Source: Caulobacteraceae bacterium (GTDB lineage: Bacteria > Pseudomonadota > Alphaproteobacteria > Caulobacterales > Caulobacteraceae). Taken from it: DNA of 59,904 nucleotides. This document shows, in pieces, positions 26,398-35,097 of this stretch (position 1 is its first letter; each line of letters starts with the position of its first letter). The stretch is from the NCBI GenBank assembly GCA_019748055.1, contig JAIEQC010000007.1, forward strand, positions 1-59,904. Direction: 5' to 3'. The notes beneath the pieces are model-generated. The model saw only the letters and a list, made by a program, of their open reading frames with translations, did not search any database and was not told the origin of the DNA. The position numbers were made by a program, and so were the translations under genes.

Positions 26398-27185
26398 TCC
26401 GGAGCGGCGTCGTCGGCTGGCCGATCGGCCATTCCCTCAGCCCGCTGATCCACGGCGCCTGGATCGACGCGGCGGGGCTGGACGCGACCTATGACGCCTT
26501 CGCCGCCCCGGACGAGGGCGCGTTCGACGCGATCGTGGAGAAGGGCCGCGATGGAATGTTCCGTGGACTGAACGTCACCGCGCCGTGGAAGCTCAGGGCG
26601 CTGGCGGCCGCGGATGAGGCGACGGACACGGCACGGCGCGCGGGCTCCGCCAACCTGCTGGTCTTCCGCGACGGACGCGTTCTGGCCGACTCGACGGACG
26701 GCGAGGGCTTGCTTGGGGCTCTGTCGGAACAGGCGCCCGGCCTGAACCTGGCGGGATGCCGCGCCACGATACTCGGCGCGGGCGGGGCCGCACGCGCGGC
26801 GGCGGTTGCGCTCCTGAACGAGGGAGCGGCCGTCGGCGTCCTCAACCGCGGGGCGGAACGGCTACGCGAGCTGGTCGACGACCTGGGCGTCGTTCCTCAG
26901 ACCCCAGACGATCTGGGCGCGGCTGACCTGGTGATCAACGCCCTTCCGGTCGCCCCGGAGCTCGACGTGCGGCGGCTGAAGGCGTCCGCGACCGTCATGG
27001 ACATGACCTACCGTCCCCTCATCACGCCGATCCTGGGCGCGGCGCGCGATCGGGGCCTGACGATCGTCGACGGGCTGGCGATGCTGATCGGTCAGGCGCG
27101 ACCGTCGTTCGCGGCGATCTTCGGTCGAGCGGCGCCGGACGTGGATGTCCGCGCCGGGTGCCTGTCTGTGCTGGAGGGGTCATGA
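26394..27185 (+). CDS. aroE: Shikimate dehydrogenase-like protein
   Basis: 263 residues from ATG 26394. Starts [19 protein letters not shown], the shikimate-binding SxS motif. The catalytic Lys is in GLNVTAPWK where the family usually has NVTxPHK, and the catalytic Asp is in STDGEGL (usually NTDGxG). The NADP-binding GAGGAARAA and NRG loops follow, and the C-terminal [10 protein letters not shown] block is present. Between NVT and STDG the usual AxNTL is SANLL. Reduces 3-dehydroshikimate in the aromatic pathway. Overlaps coaE by ATGA. Confidence 0.9.
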   Translation: MIRSGVVGWPIGHSLSPLIHGAWIDAAGLDATYDAFAAPDEGAFDAIVEKGRDGMFRGLNVTAPWKLRALAAADEATDTARRAGSANLLVFRDGRVLADSTDGEGLLGALSEQAPGLNLAGCRATILGAGGAARAAAVALLNEGAAVGVLNRGAERLRELVDDLGVVPQTPDDLGAADLVINALPVAPELDVRRLKASATVMDMTYRPLITPILGAARDRGLTIVDGLAMLIGQARPSFAAIFGRAAPDVDVRAGCLSVLEGS

Positions 27186-27823
27186 TCATCCTGGGCCTCA
27201 CCGGATCGATCGGCATGGGCAAGTCGACGACGACAAGGTTGTTTGCGGAGGCGGGAGCCGTGACGTGGAACGCCGACGACGCGGTGCACGCCCTCTATGA
27301 GCGCGGTGGGTCGGCCGTCGGGCCTGTGGGCGAGGCCTTTCCGGGCGTGGTGATCGACGGGGCGGTGGACCGGAACCGGCTGGCGCGTGTTCTGGGGGAC
27401 GACCGCGACGCCTTTCGCCGTCTGGAGACGATCGTTCATCCCCTGGTGGCGCAGGGCCGGCTGGCGGAGCTGGAGGCGGCGCGCTCGGCAGGGGTGAAGC
27501 TGGCGGTGCTGGACATACCCCTGCTGTTCGAGACCGGCGGTGACCGGGCCGTGGACGCCGTGGTCGTCGTCACCGCGCCGCCGGAGGTGCAGGCCGAGCG
27601 CGTGCTGGCCCGGCCCGGCATGACGCAGGAACGCTTCGACGCCATCATCGCCCGCCAACTGCCCGACGCGGAGAAGCGCGCACGCGCCGACTTCGTGATC
27701 GACACGTCGCGCGGGATCGACACCGCGCGTGACCAGGTGACCGCAATCGTGGGGACGGTTTTCGATCGGTCGTGGACGCCGCCCCGGCGCGGCCTTCCGT
27801 CCGGTCGCGAAGCGGGTCAGTAA
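27182..27823 (+). CDS. coaE: Dephospho-CoA kinase
   Basis: 213 residues from ATG 27182, whose ATGA overlaps the aroE stop. Last step of CoA synthesis. P-loop [13 protein letters not shown] at residues 4-16; [24 protein letters not shown], typical of CoaE; and the lid segment [19 protein letters not shown]. coaE-dnaQ order is conserved near alphaproteobacterial origins. Confidence 0.94.
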   Translation: MIILGLTGSIGMGKSTTTRLFAEAGAVTWNADDAVHALYERGGSAVGPVGEAFPGVVIDGAVDRNRLARVLGDDRDAFRRLETIVHPLVAQGRLAELEAARSAGVKLAVLDIPLLFETGGDRAVDAVVVVTAPPEVQAERVLARPGMTQERFDAIIARQLPDAEKRARADFVIDTSRGIDTARDQVTAIVGTVFDRSWTPPRRGLPSGREAGQ

Positions 27824-27828
27824 GGGCC

Positions 27829-28530
27829 ATGGCCCGCGAGATCGTGCTCGACACCGAAACCACCGGCTTCGACCCGAAGACCGGCGACCGCCTGATCGAG
27901 ATCGGCTGCATCGAGATCGAGGACCTGCTGCCGACCGGCCGGACCTTCCACCGCTACGTCAATCCCGAGCGGCTGATCCCCGCCGGGGCGATCGCCGTGC
28001 ACGGGATCACCGACGACAAGGTGAAGAACGCCCCGAAATTCCACCAGATCGTCGGCGACTTCCTGGAGTTCGTCGGCGACGCCCCGATCATCGCCCACAA
28101 CGCCAATTTCGACCGGGCCTTCGTGGAGTGGGAATGCGCCAACTGCGGACGCGACCTGATCCCGGTCGAGCGCTGGATCGACACCCTGCAACTGGCCCAG
28201 CAGCGGTTTCCGGGCATGCCCAACTCGCTGGACGCCCTGTGCCGGCGCTTCAAGATCTCGCTGACCGAGCGGACGCTGCACGGCGCCCTGATCGACGCCC
28301 GTCTGCTGGCCGAGGTTTATCTGGAGCTTAAGGGCGGCAAGGCGCGCAAACTGGACCTGTCCATGGCCGCGGCGGTCGCCGCCAAGACCCACGCCGGCGG
28401 CGCGACCCATGGTGCGCGCCCGCGCCCCCTGACGCCGCGCCTGACCGACGCCGAAGCCGCGGCGCACCGCGCCTTTCTGGAAGGCGAGATCAAGTCGACG
28501 TCGCTCTGGGACGCGCTGGACGCGGCCTGA
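27829..28530 (+). CDS. dnaQ: DNA polymerase III subunit epsilon
   Basis: 233 residues from ATG 27829 with AAGGG upstream. The DEDDh 3'-5' proofreading exonuclease. Exo I is VLDTETTGF (Asp, Glu at residues 7, 9), exo II NANFDRAF, exo III HGALIDARLL. The tail after residue ~185 contains the clamp and alpha-binding region (LTDAEAAAHRAFL). Five bases after coaE. Confidence 0.93.
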   Translation: MAREIVLDTETTGFDPKTGDRLIEIGCIEIEDLLPTGRTFHRYVNPERLIPAGAIAVHGITDDKVKNAPKFHQIVGDFLEFVGDAPIIAHNANFDRAFVEWECANCGRDLIPVERWIDTLQLAQQRFPGMPNSLDALCRRFKISLTERTLHGALIDARLLAEVYLELKGGKARKLDLSMAAAVAAKTHAGGATHGARPRPLTPRLTDAEAAAHRAFLEGEIKSTSLWDALDAA

Positions 28531-28534
28531 GCCC

Positions 28535-29035
28535 TCAAGCGGTCGCCGGCGTCCGCTGCATCTCCGCGCGGCGCTGGGCGTAGATGGCCGAGAAGTCGAT
28601 CGGGTCCATCAGGAACGGCGGGACCAGGCCGCCGTCCGAGGTCGCGCGGGCGATGATCTCGCGCGCGAAGGGATAGAGGTAGCGCGGGCATTCGATCATC
28701 AGCATCGGTTCGATGTCCTGCTCGGCCACGCCCATCAGCTGGAACAGCCCGCCGTAGACCAGCTCGACCGCGAAGATCGGTCCGGCCTCGACCGCGGCCT
28801 TGACCGACAGCTTCAGGTCCACCTCGAACAGGCCGTCCTTGCGGCCCATGGCGTTCATCTCCACGCCCATGTCGATGGTCGGCTTGCCCTCGGCGCGCAG
28901 GCTTTCCGGCGCCTTGGGGTTCTCGAACGACATGTCCCGGACGTACTGCGCCAGAATGCGGAAGCCCGGGGCGGCGGGCTGGCCCTGCTGGGGCTGGTCG
29001 CCGTTCGTCGGGGTCGGGGTCGTGGCGTCGGTCAT
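28535..29035 (-). CDS. secB: Protein-export chaperone SecB
   Basis: 166 residues from ATG 29035. SecB is a cytosolic tetrameric chaperone that passes unfolded secretory proteins to SecA. Signatures: [17 protein letters not shown], the peptide-binding sheet, GLFQLMGV, and the C-terminal [18 protein letters not shown] with [12 protein letters not shown]. The N-terminal ~20 residues are Thr/Gln/Pro-rich. Divergent from the Tim44-like gene with a 177-bp gap, in which I see no firm promoter. secA is elsewhere in the window. Confidence 0.95.
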   Translation of the reverse strand: MTDATTPTPTNGDQPQQGQPAAPGFRILAQYVRDMSFENPKAPESLRAEGKPTIDMGVEMNAMGRKDGLFEVDLKLSVKAAVEAGPIFAVELVYGGLFQLMGVAEQDIEPMLMIECPRYLYPFAREIIARATSDGGLVPPFLMDPIDFSAIYAQRRAEMQRTPATA

Positions 29036-29212
29036 GGGTCGCGGGTATCCGAAACGTGGCGGCGGAATGGCGGCCGCCGGGAAGGCGCGGCGACTATCAT
29101 GCGCGGCGTCGGGTCGCAACGGCGGGCGCGGGCCGGGCGTTGGGCGTTCCGCTTGCCCCACCCCATATGACCGCCTAATCCTGCTTTCCTCCCCCGCCTT
29201 CAGGGATGCCCC

Positions 29213-29830
29213 GTGCCCGTCCAGTTCCAGATCGTGCTCTTCGCGGTGATCGCCGCCTTCGTCCTGTTCCAGCTCTACAACGTTCTGGGCAAGAAGGTCG
29301 GCCGCCAGCCCGAGGACGACCCGCGCGCCCAACCGCTCCCGGCCCAGGGTCCGACCGCCGTGCCGAACGCGCCGCCGGTGGACAGCCACACCCTGTCCGC
29401 CATCCAGGGGCTGAAGGCCCGCGATCCGGGCTTCGATCCTCACCGGTTCCTTGAGGGGGCCCGCACCGCGCACGAGACGATCGTCCAGGCCTATGCCTCG
29501 GGCGACCGCGAAGCTCTGAAGCCGCTTCTGGCCCCGACCGTCATGACGTCGTTCGAGGCCGGCATCGCCGCGCGCGAAGCGCGGGGAGAGACGGAGCGCG
29601 TGGAGTTCGTGCATCCGCCGCGCGCCGATCTTGAGCTTGCGACCGTTGAGAACGACCGTGCCGTGGCCAAGGTCCGCTTCCTGGCCGAACTGCGTAAGAC
29701 CGCCTCGACGCCCGGCCAGGACGAGGTGGTTTCGGAACGCCGCACGGCCGAGGTCTGGACCTTCCAGCGGCCCCTAGGCGCCCAGGATCCGAACTGGGTG
29801 CTGGCGCGGGTCGAGCCCGCCACGGCGTGA
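29213..29830 (+). CDS. Tim44/TimA family membrane-anchored protein
   Basis: 205 residues from GTG 29213, with AGGGA upstream. One N-terminal transmembrane segment ([22 protein letters not shown]), a Pro-rich linker, then a Tim44-like domain: [30 protein letters not shown]. The alphaproteobacterial homologue of mitochondrial Tim44 is inner-membrane attached. The secB neighbour hints at export or envelope quality control. Its GTGA overlaps mltA, a common arrangement. Confidence 0.85.
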   Translation: MPVQFQIVLFAVIAAFVLFQLYNVLGKKVGRQPEDDPRAQPLPAQGPTAVPNAPPVDSHTLSAIQGLKARDPGFDPHRFLEGARTAHETIVQAYASGDREALKPLLAPTVMTSFEAGIAAREARGETERVEFVHPPRADLELATVENDRAVAKVRFLAELRKTASTPGQDEVVSERRTAEVWTFQRPLGAQDPNWVLARVEPATA

Positions 29831-30924
29831 TCCGCCGGCTTCTTCCGCTTCTGGGCCTGATCGTCGCCGCCTGCGCCACCGCGCCGGCCCCGTCGCCGAC
29901 GGCGCCGCCGGTCGAAGGGCCGGCTCCGACTTACCCGACCCCGCCGGTCGTGGAGCCCGGCCCCGGTCCGCGCCCCCTTCCCGCCGGGGCCGTGCCCCTG
30001 TCCGCCCTGCCGGGCTGGGCGCGGGAGGATCACGCCGCCGCGCTCCAGGCCTATGCCGCCGGTTGCCGCCCCGCCGCCGATCCCATGTGCGAGGCCGCGC
30101 GCGCCGAGGCGGCGCGCCACCCTTCCTCGATCCGCGCCCGGAACTGGTTCGAGGCCAACTTCGCCGCCGTCGAGGCGCGCACGCCGGACGGGTCGCCGGG
30201 CCGACTGACCGCCTATTTCGCGCCGGAGTATCCAGCCCGCCGCTATCCGGACGCGGAGTTCTCGGCCCCCGTCCTGCCGCCCCCGCCGGGCTGGCGACGC
30301 GGCGACGTCGGTCCGACCCGGGCCGAGATCGAGGCCCTGCCGGCGCCCCAGGCCTTGGCCTTCATGCGCGCCGAAGACCTGTTCTTCATGCAGATCCAGG
30401 GCTCCGGCTATCTGACGTTCGAGGACGGCACGCGCGCCCGCGCCGCCTACGCCGCCGACAACGGCCAGCGCTTCGTCGGCATCGCGACGCCCATGGCCGA
30501 GCGCGGCCTGCTCCCCCGCGACGGCACCTCGGGCGAGGCGATCCGCGGCTGGCTGGCCGCCAACCGGGGCGACCGCGCGGCCGAGGTCATGGCCCTGAAC
30601 CCCCGCTACATCTGGTTCCGCCTGGACCCTGACGACGGCGGCCACCCGGCGGGCGCCGCCGGCGTGCCCCTGACCGCGCGCCGCTCGATCGCCGTGGACC
30701 CGTCACACTGGACCTACGGCACGCCGGTGTGGATCGAGGCCGACGCCGGCAACCTGACCGGCGCCCGCTCCGGCTACTCCGGCCTGGTCATGGCGCTCGA
30801 CACCGGCTCCGCCATCCGGGGGCCCGTCCGCGCCGACTTCTACATGGGCCGCGGCGACGCGGCGGGCGACGAGGCCGGGACGGTGCGGCATCCGCTCAGG
30901 ATGTGGCGAATCGTGGGGCGGTAG
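29827..30924 (+). CDS. mltA: Membrane-bound lytic murein transglycosylase A
   Basis: 365 residues from GTG 29827. A lipoprotein signal ends LGLIVAACATAP, followed by a long Pro-rich linker. The MltA domain begins ARNWFEANFAAVE, then LTAYFAPEYPA, and continues through FFMQIQGSGYLTFEDG; a 3D domain with IAVDPSHWTYGTPVWI and VMALDTGSAIRGPVRADFYMG (catalytic Asp) closes it. It cleaves peptidoglycan glycan strands to give 1,6-anhydro-muropeptides. No obvious truncation. Confidence 0.93.
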   Translation: MIRRLLPLLGLIVAACATAPAPSPTAPPVEGPAPTYPTPPVVEPGPGPRPLPAGAVPLSALPGWAREDHAAALQAYAAGCRPAADPMCEAARAEAARHPSSIRARNWFEANFAAVEARTPDGSPGRLTAYFAPEYPARRYPDAEFSAPVLPPPPGWRRGDVGPTRAEIEALPAPQALAFMRAEDLFFMQIQGSGYLTFEDGTRARAAYAADNGQRFVGIATPMAERGLLPRDGTSGEAIRGWLAANRGDRAAEVMALNPRYIWFRLDPDDGGHPAGAAGVPLTARRSIAVDPSHWTYGTPVWIEADAGNLTGARSGYSGLVMALDTGSAIRGPVRADFYMGRGDAAGDEAGTVRHPLRMWRIVGR

Positions 30925-30936
30925 ATCACCGAACTC

Positions 30937-30967
30937 CGTCATCCTCGGGCTTGACCCGAGGATGACG
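30937..30967. repeat. REP-like palindrome
   Basis: A perfect 13-bp inverted repeat (CGTCATCCTCGGG/CCCGAGGATGACG) with a CTTGA loop, right after mltA. The unit is one I recall as common in many alphaproteobacterial intergenic spaces. I saw no second copy in the window. It may act as a bidirectional terminator between mltA and the convergent ATPase gene. Confidence 0.7.
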
Positions 30968-31020
30968 GGAGTGTGGCGAGTTTGCTGCGCAGGCTGGACC
31001 GGGGCGAGATCAGCGACTGA

Positions 31021-32571
31021 TCACCGCCGCTTCAGCCCGCCCAGAACCCCCCGCAACAGTTCCCGCGTCAGAGTGCTTCCCGCCGTGCGCAGCACCGACT
31101 TGGTGAGCGCCTCGACGGGCGTCTGGCGGTTGGAGCGACGGGCCGGCGCTCGCGCGCGTTCGGCCTCGCGGTCCAGTCGGGCCTGTTCCTTCTCGCGGGC
31201 GACGGCGGCCTTCTCGGCCTCCTTGGCGGCGGCCGCGTCGGCTTTCGCCCGGGCCTCGGCCAGTTTCGCGTCGGCGGCGGCCTGATCGGCCTCGCCGCGG
31301 CGGGCGGCCAGCACTTCCTCGGCGGACTCGCGGTCGACGGGGGTGTCGTACATCCCGCGCACGGGGCTTGAGGCCATGACCTGGGCGCGCTCGGCGTCGG
31401 TGGCGGGGCCCAGACGGCTGTCCGGCGGACGGATCTTGGTGCGGCCCACGACGCGGGGGGCGCCCTTTTCGTCCAGGGTCGAGACCAGCGCCTCACCGAC
31501 ACCCAGCCCCTGGATGGCCTCTGCCGTGTCGAAGGCGGGGTTGGGGCGGAAGCTCTGCGACGCGGCCTTCAGCCCCTTCTGCTCCGACGGCGTATAGGCC
31601 CGCAGCGCGTGCTGGATGCGGTTGCCCAGCTGGGCCAGCACGCTGTCGGGGATGTCGGCCGGGTTCTGGGTGACGAAATAGACGCCGACGCCCTTGGACC
31701 GGATCAGCCGCACCACCTGCTCGACCTTTTCGCGCAGGGCGTCGGGCGCGTCGGTGAACAGCAGATGCGCCTCGTCGAAGAAGAAGACCAGGCGCGGCTT
31801 CTCCGGATCGCCGACCTCCGGCAGCTGCTCGAACAGCTCCGACAGCAGCCACAAGAGGAAGGCGGCGTAGAGACGCGGCGAGTTCATCAGCCGGGTCGCG
31901 TCCAGCACGTTGACCTGGCCCCGCCCGTCCAGAGACGTCCGCAGCATGTCCTCCAGCCGCAGCGCCGGCTCGCCGAAGAAGGCGGCCCCGCCCTGCTGCT
32001 CCAGCTGCAGGATCGACCGCTGGATGGCGGCGATGGAGGTCGGGGCGACGTTGCCGACCTCGCGCCCGATCCGCTCGGCGTTCTCGCCGACGTAGGCCAG
32101 CATGGACCGCAGGTCGTCGAGATCGAGCAGCAGCAGTCCCTCCTTGTCGGCGACGTGGAAGACCACCGACAGCACGCCCTCCTGCACCTCGTTTAGGTTC
32201 AGCATGCGCGCCAGCAGCACCGGCCCGATCTCGCTGATCGTGGTGCGGATCGGATGCCCCTTCTGACCGTACAGGTCCCAAAACACCGTCGGCGCGGCCC
32301 TTGGCGTCAGGGTCAGACCCATCCCCTCGGCGCGGGCGACCAGCTTTTCGTTCGGGCTGCCCGGCATGCAGATGCCCGACAGGTCGCCCTTCACGTCGGC
32401 GCAGAAAACCGGCACCCCGGCGTCGGAAAACCCCTGCGCCATGATCTGCAGCGTCACGGTCTTGCCGGTGCCCGTCGCGCCGGCGACCACGCCATGCCGG
32501 TTGGCCCGGTTGAGCAACAGGGTCTCCGGCTGGTCGGACTGGCCCAGGAACAGGGCGGGGGCTTCGGTCAT
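31021..32571 (-). CDS. HerA/DUF853-like ATPase (helicase HerA-like)
   Basis: 516 residues from ATG 32571. Walker A GATGTGKTVTLQ at about residues 31-42, Walker B LVFFFDEAHLLF, and the VTQNPADIPDSVLAQLGNRIQHALRA segment common to FtsK/HerA motors. The C-terminal ~120 residues are an Ala/Glu/Arg-rich coiled coil. This is the YjgR/DUF853 group, whose role is unknown though related to HerA helicases. No nurA-like gene adjoins it. Confidence 0.9.
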   Translation of the reverse strand: MTEAPALFLGQSDQPETLLLNRANRHGVVAGATGTGKTVTLQIMAQGFSDAGVPVFCADVKGDLSGICMPGSPNEKLVARAEGMGLTLTPRAAPTVFWDLYGQKGHPIRTTISEIGPVLLARMLNLNEVQEGVLSVVFHVADKEGLLLLDLDDLRSMLAYVGENAERIGREVGNVAPTSIAAIQRSILQLEQQGGAAFFGEPALRLEDMLRTSLDGRGQVNVLDATRLMNSPRLYAAFLLWLLSELFEQLPEVGDPEKPRLVFFFDEAHLLFTDAPDALREKVEQVVRLIRSKGVGVYFVTQNPADIPDSVLAQLGNRIQHALRAYTPSEQKGLKAASQSFRPNPAFDTAEAIQGLGVGEALVSTLDEKGAPRVVGRTKIRPPDSRLGPATDAERAQVMASSPVRGMYDTPVDRESAEEVLAARRGEADQAAADAKLAEARAKADAAAAKEAEKAAVAREKEQARLDREAERARAPARRSNRQTPVEALTKSVLRTAGSTLTRELLRGVLGGLKRR

Positions 32572-32676
32572 GGGGGCGTCCTTTGCGGAACCGGGGCGGG
32601 TCGGCGGCGCTCATGCTTCACCGGGGCGGAGCGGGGATCAAGGCCCGTTGACGCCGCCGGGCCGGACCTTGACCAT

Positions 32677-33822
32677 ATGCCCATGAAGCCGCCGACCGTG
32701 ATCTCCTCTTCGACCGTGTCGAGAAACGCCCTGGTGGTGATCGCCGCCGTGGCCGGCTGCTGGGCGGTTTACTGGCTTAGGGACATCCTGACGCCGCTGG
32801 CCATGGCGATCTTCCTGCTGATCATGATCGGCGGGATGCAGCGCTGGCTGGAGCGCCACGCCCGCCTGTCCCCGCGCTGGGCGGGATCGACGGCGCTGAT
32901 CCTCGTCATCCTGGGCTTCTTCGCCTCGGTGGCCTTCATTCTGAACGGGGCGCTGGGCTTCTTCGGCGAGGCGTCGGGCGTGTCGCAGCGCATCGGCCCG
33001 CGGCTGGACCAGATCCTCACCGACGCCTGGGCCCTGTTCGGCCAGACCGAGCCGCCGACGGTGACGGAGCTGCTGTCCCAGCTGGACCTGCGGTCCTACA
33101 TCGGCCAGGCGGCGGTCCAGGCCCAGGGCGTGCTGACCGGCTCGGTCTTCGTCCTGATCTATCTGGCCTTCCTGCTGGCGTCGCAGTGGGGCTTCCGGCG
33201 CAAGCTGGTCGGCATGTTCCCGGAACGTAAGGCCCGCAACGAGGCCATGGAGGTGTTCGAGCGCGTCCGCGGCGGGGTGGAGGGCTATCTCTGGGTCCAG
33301 ACCGTGACCGGCCTGATGATCTGCGCCGCCGCCTGGGTGTTGATGCGGGCGGTCGGACTTCAGAACGCGGAGTTTTGGACCTTCGTCATCTTCGTGGTCG
33401 GCTTCATCCCGGTTCTGGGCGGGGCGATCGCGGGTCTCGCCCCGCCCCTGTTCGCCCTGGTGCAGTTCGAAAGCTACTGGCCCGCGCTGATCCTGCTGGG
33501 CGGGCTGCAGGCGATACTCTTCATCTCCGGCAACATGATCCAGCCGCGCATGCAGGGGGACAATCAGAACATCGACCCGGTGGTCGTTCTCCTGTCGCTG
33601 GCGTTCTGGGGCAAGATCTGGGGCGTGGTCGGCATGTTCCTGTCCACGCCGCTGGCGGTCATGGCCATGGCGATCCTGGCGGAGTTCCGGGGCAGCCGCT
33701 GGATGGCCATCCTCCTGTCCGGCGACGGCGAGCCCTATGCCGACGAGGAGCAGAAGGCCGTCGCGGCCCGCGACAACCCGCCACGCCCCGGCCGTGGCTC
33801 CAGGGCCGCCGAAAAGGGTTGA
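32677..33822 (+). CDS. AI-2E/PerM family transporter
   Basis: 381 residues from ATG 32677 (another ATG at 32683 fits nearly as well; the ribosome site is weak). Eight-helix membrane protein: TVSRNALVVIAAVAGCWAVYWLRDILTPL near the N-terminus, a soluble amphipathic region (residues ~95-150), then the second hydrophobic half with PVLGGAIAGLAPPLFALV and GNMIQPRMQGDNQNIDPVVVLLSLAFWG, the family signature. Members export small molecules or sodium, so the substrate is uncertain. The C-terminal ~40 residues are charged. Confidence 0.88.
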   Translation: MPMKPPTVISSSTVSRNALVVIAAVAGCWAVYWLRDILTPLAMAIFLLIMIGGMQRWLERHARLSPRWAGSTALILVILGFFASVAFILNGALGFFGEASGVSQRIGPRLDQILTDAWALFGQTEPPTVTELLSQLDLRSYIGQAAVQAQGVLTGSVFVLIYLAFLLASQWGFRRKLVGMFPERKARNEAMEVFERVRGGVEGYLWVQTVTGLMICAAAWVLMRAVGLQNAEFWTFVIFVVGFIPVLGGAIAGLAPPLFALVQFESYWPALILLGGLQAILFISGNMIQPRMQGDNQNIDPVVVLLSLAFWGKIWGVVGMFLSTPLAVMAMAILAEFRGSRWMAILLSGDGEPYADEEQKAVAARDNPPRPGRGSRAAEKG

Positions 33823-33932
33823 ACCCCCGCACGGAGTTCCCATCTCCGCATCACCGCCGCGGACCCCCTCCCCTCCAGCCGCGGCGATCGACAGGCCGGC
33901 GCCTCCCCTCCCCCTCCCGGCGCCGTCCCGGC

Positions 33933-33964
33933 AAAGGCCGTCGAAGTTCGCTTCGGCGGCCTTT
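33933..33964. terminator. Strong hairpin upstream of the beta-barrel gene
   Basis: A 14-bp stem (AAAGGCCGTCGAAG/CTTCGGCGGCCTTT, one G:U) with a TTCG tetraloop lies 110 bases after the transporter stop, within a 298-bp gap. Its A-start and T-end make it a good bidirectional intrinsic terminator. Confidence 0.7.
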
Positions 33965-34120
33965 CGCCATTCTGGGTTGTTGCTTCCCGAACACAGCAAA
34001 GCCATCGGCCGGCCTTCAGCGTGCCGGTGGCCGGAACGGCAAGCCGGACACGACGTTCATCGGCCCTGGGAGGGCTCCCCACCCCCGACGCGGCGACGCG
34101 TCCAGTATTTGAGGTTTTCG

Positions 34121-34954
34121 ATGAACATCCGTCACACCGTCGCCGCGGCCGCGCTTCTGGCCGTCGCCGGCGCCACCCCCGCCCTGGCCCAGGCCACGCC
34201 GGACTGGAACGGCTTCTATGTCGGCATCCACGGCGGCTTCCTGGATTCCGACGAGGACAAGAACGAGACGCTCGTGTTCGACCGCGACTTCGACGGCGAC
34301 TTCGACGACACGGTCGTTCTGAGCGCCGGCGGCGACGCCTTCAGCCCCGGCTACTGCTCCGGCCAGGGCAGCAACGCCCAGCCCACCAGCTGCGACCGTG
34401 ACGACGGCGGCGTCGAAGGCGGCGCCCGCGTCGGTTACGACATGCAGTTCGGCAGCTGGGTCGTCGGCGCGGTGGCCGACGTCTCCGCCGTGGACGCCGA
34501 GGACAGCGTGACCGGCTTCAGCACCACCCCGGCCAACTATGCCTTCACCCGTAATCTGGAGCAGATGGCGGCGTTCCGCGGTCGCGTCGGCTACGCCTTC
34601 GGCCCGGCCCTGGTCTACGCCACCGGGGGCGTCGCCTACGGCCAGATCGACAACAAGTTCTTCACCACCAACGGCGCCAACTCGTTCGTCGAGCGGGTGG
34701 ACGAGGAGCGGGCCGAGGGCACCCAGTTCGGCGGCGGCATGGAGTGGAGCCTGGCGCCGAACCTGACCCTGGTCGGCGAGTATCTGTACACGGATCTGGA
34801 AGCGGGCGATTACGTCGTGCGCGCCGGACCGGGCACGGCGGGACCCACCAATCCGTTCATCCTCGCTCCGAACACCGCGGGCACGGACATCACCCGGTCG
34901 AACGAGGACTTCAAGTTCCACGCCTTCCGCCTGGGCTTCAACGTCCGTTACTGA
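34121..34954 (+). CDS. Outer-membrane beta-barrel protein
   Basis: 277 residues from ATG 34121, with GAGGTT upstream. Cleavable signal peptide (ending LAQA), then the DWNGFYVGIHGGF start typical of small porin-like outer-membrane barrels (the Omp25/Opa-like family). The loop near residues 40-90 is Asp/Gly-rich. Strand pairs are spaced with aromatic residues, and the last residues HAFRLGFNVRY end in an aromatic as expected for BAM recognition. Exact role is unknown. A strong terminator follows. Confidence 0.86.
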   Translation: MNIRHTVAAAALLAVAGATPALAQATPDWNGFYVGIHGGFLDSDEDKNETLVFDRDFDGDFDDTVVLSAGGDAFSPGYCSGQGSNAQPTSCDRDDGGVEGGARVGYDMQFGSWVVGAVADVSAVDAEDSVTGFSTTPANYAFTRNLEQMAAFRGRVGYAFGPALVYATGGVAYGQIDNKFFTTNGANSFVERVDEERAEGTQFGGGMEWSLAPNLTLVGEYLYTDLEAGDYVVRAGPGTAGPTNPFILAPNTAGTDITRSNEDFKFHAFRLGFNVRY

Positions 34955-34976
34955 CCCGTCTCCCGGGTGCAGACGC

Positions 34977-35015
34977 GACGCCGGCTTCCGAAGGGAAGCC
35001 GGCGTCTTGTCTTTT
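34977..35015 (+). terminator. Rho-independent terminator after the beta-barrel gene
   Basis: A perfect 13-bp stem (GACGCCGGCTTCC/GGAAGCCGGCGTC) with a GAAG loop, followed by TTGTCTTTT. Confidence 0.88.
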
Positions 35016-35097
35016 CCGGCCTTCCCCTTTGGCGACGCCCGCACTAACCATCGGCGCAAGTGCGGTCGGGAGGACCGCGTCCGACAAGAGAACCCCC

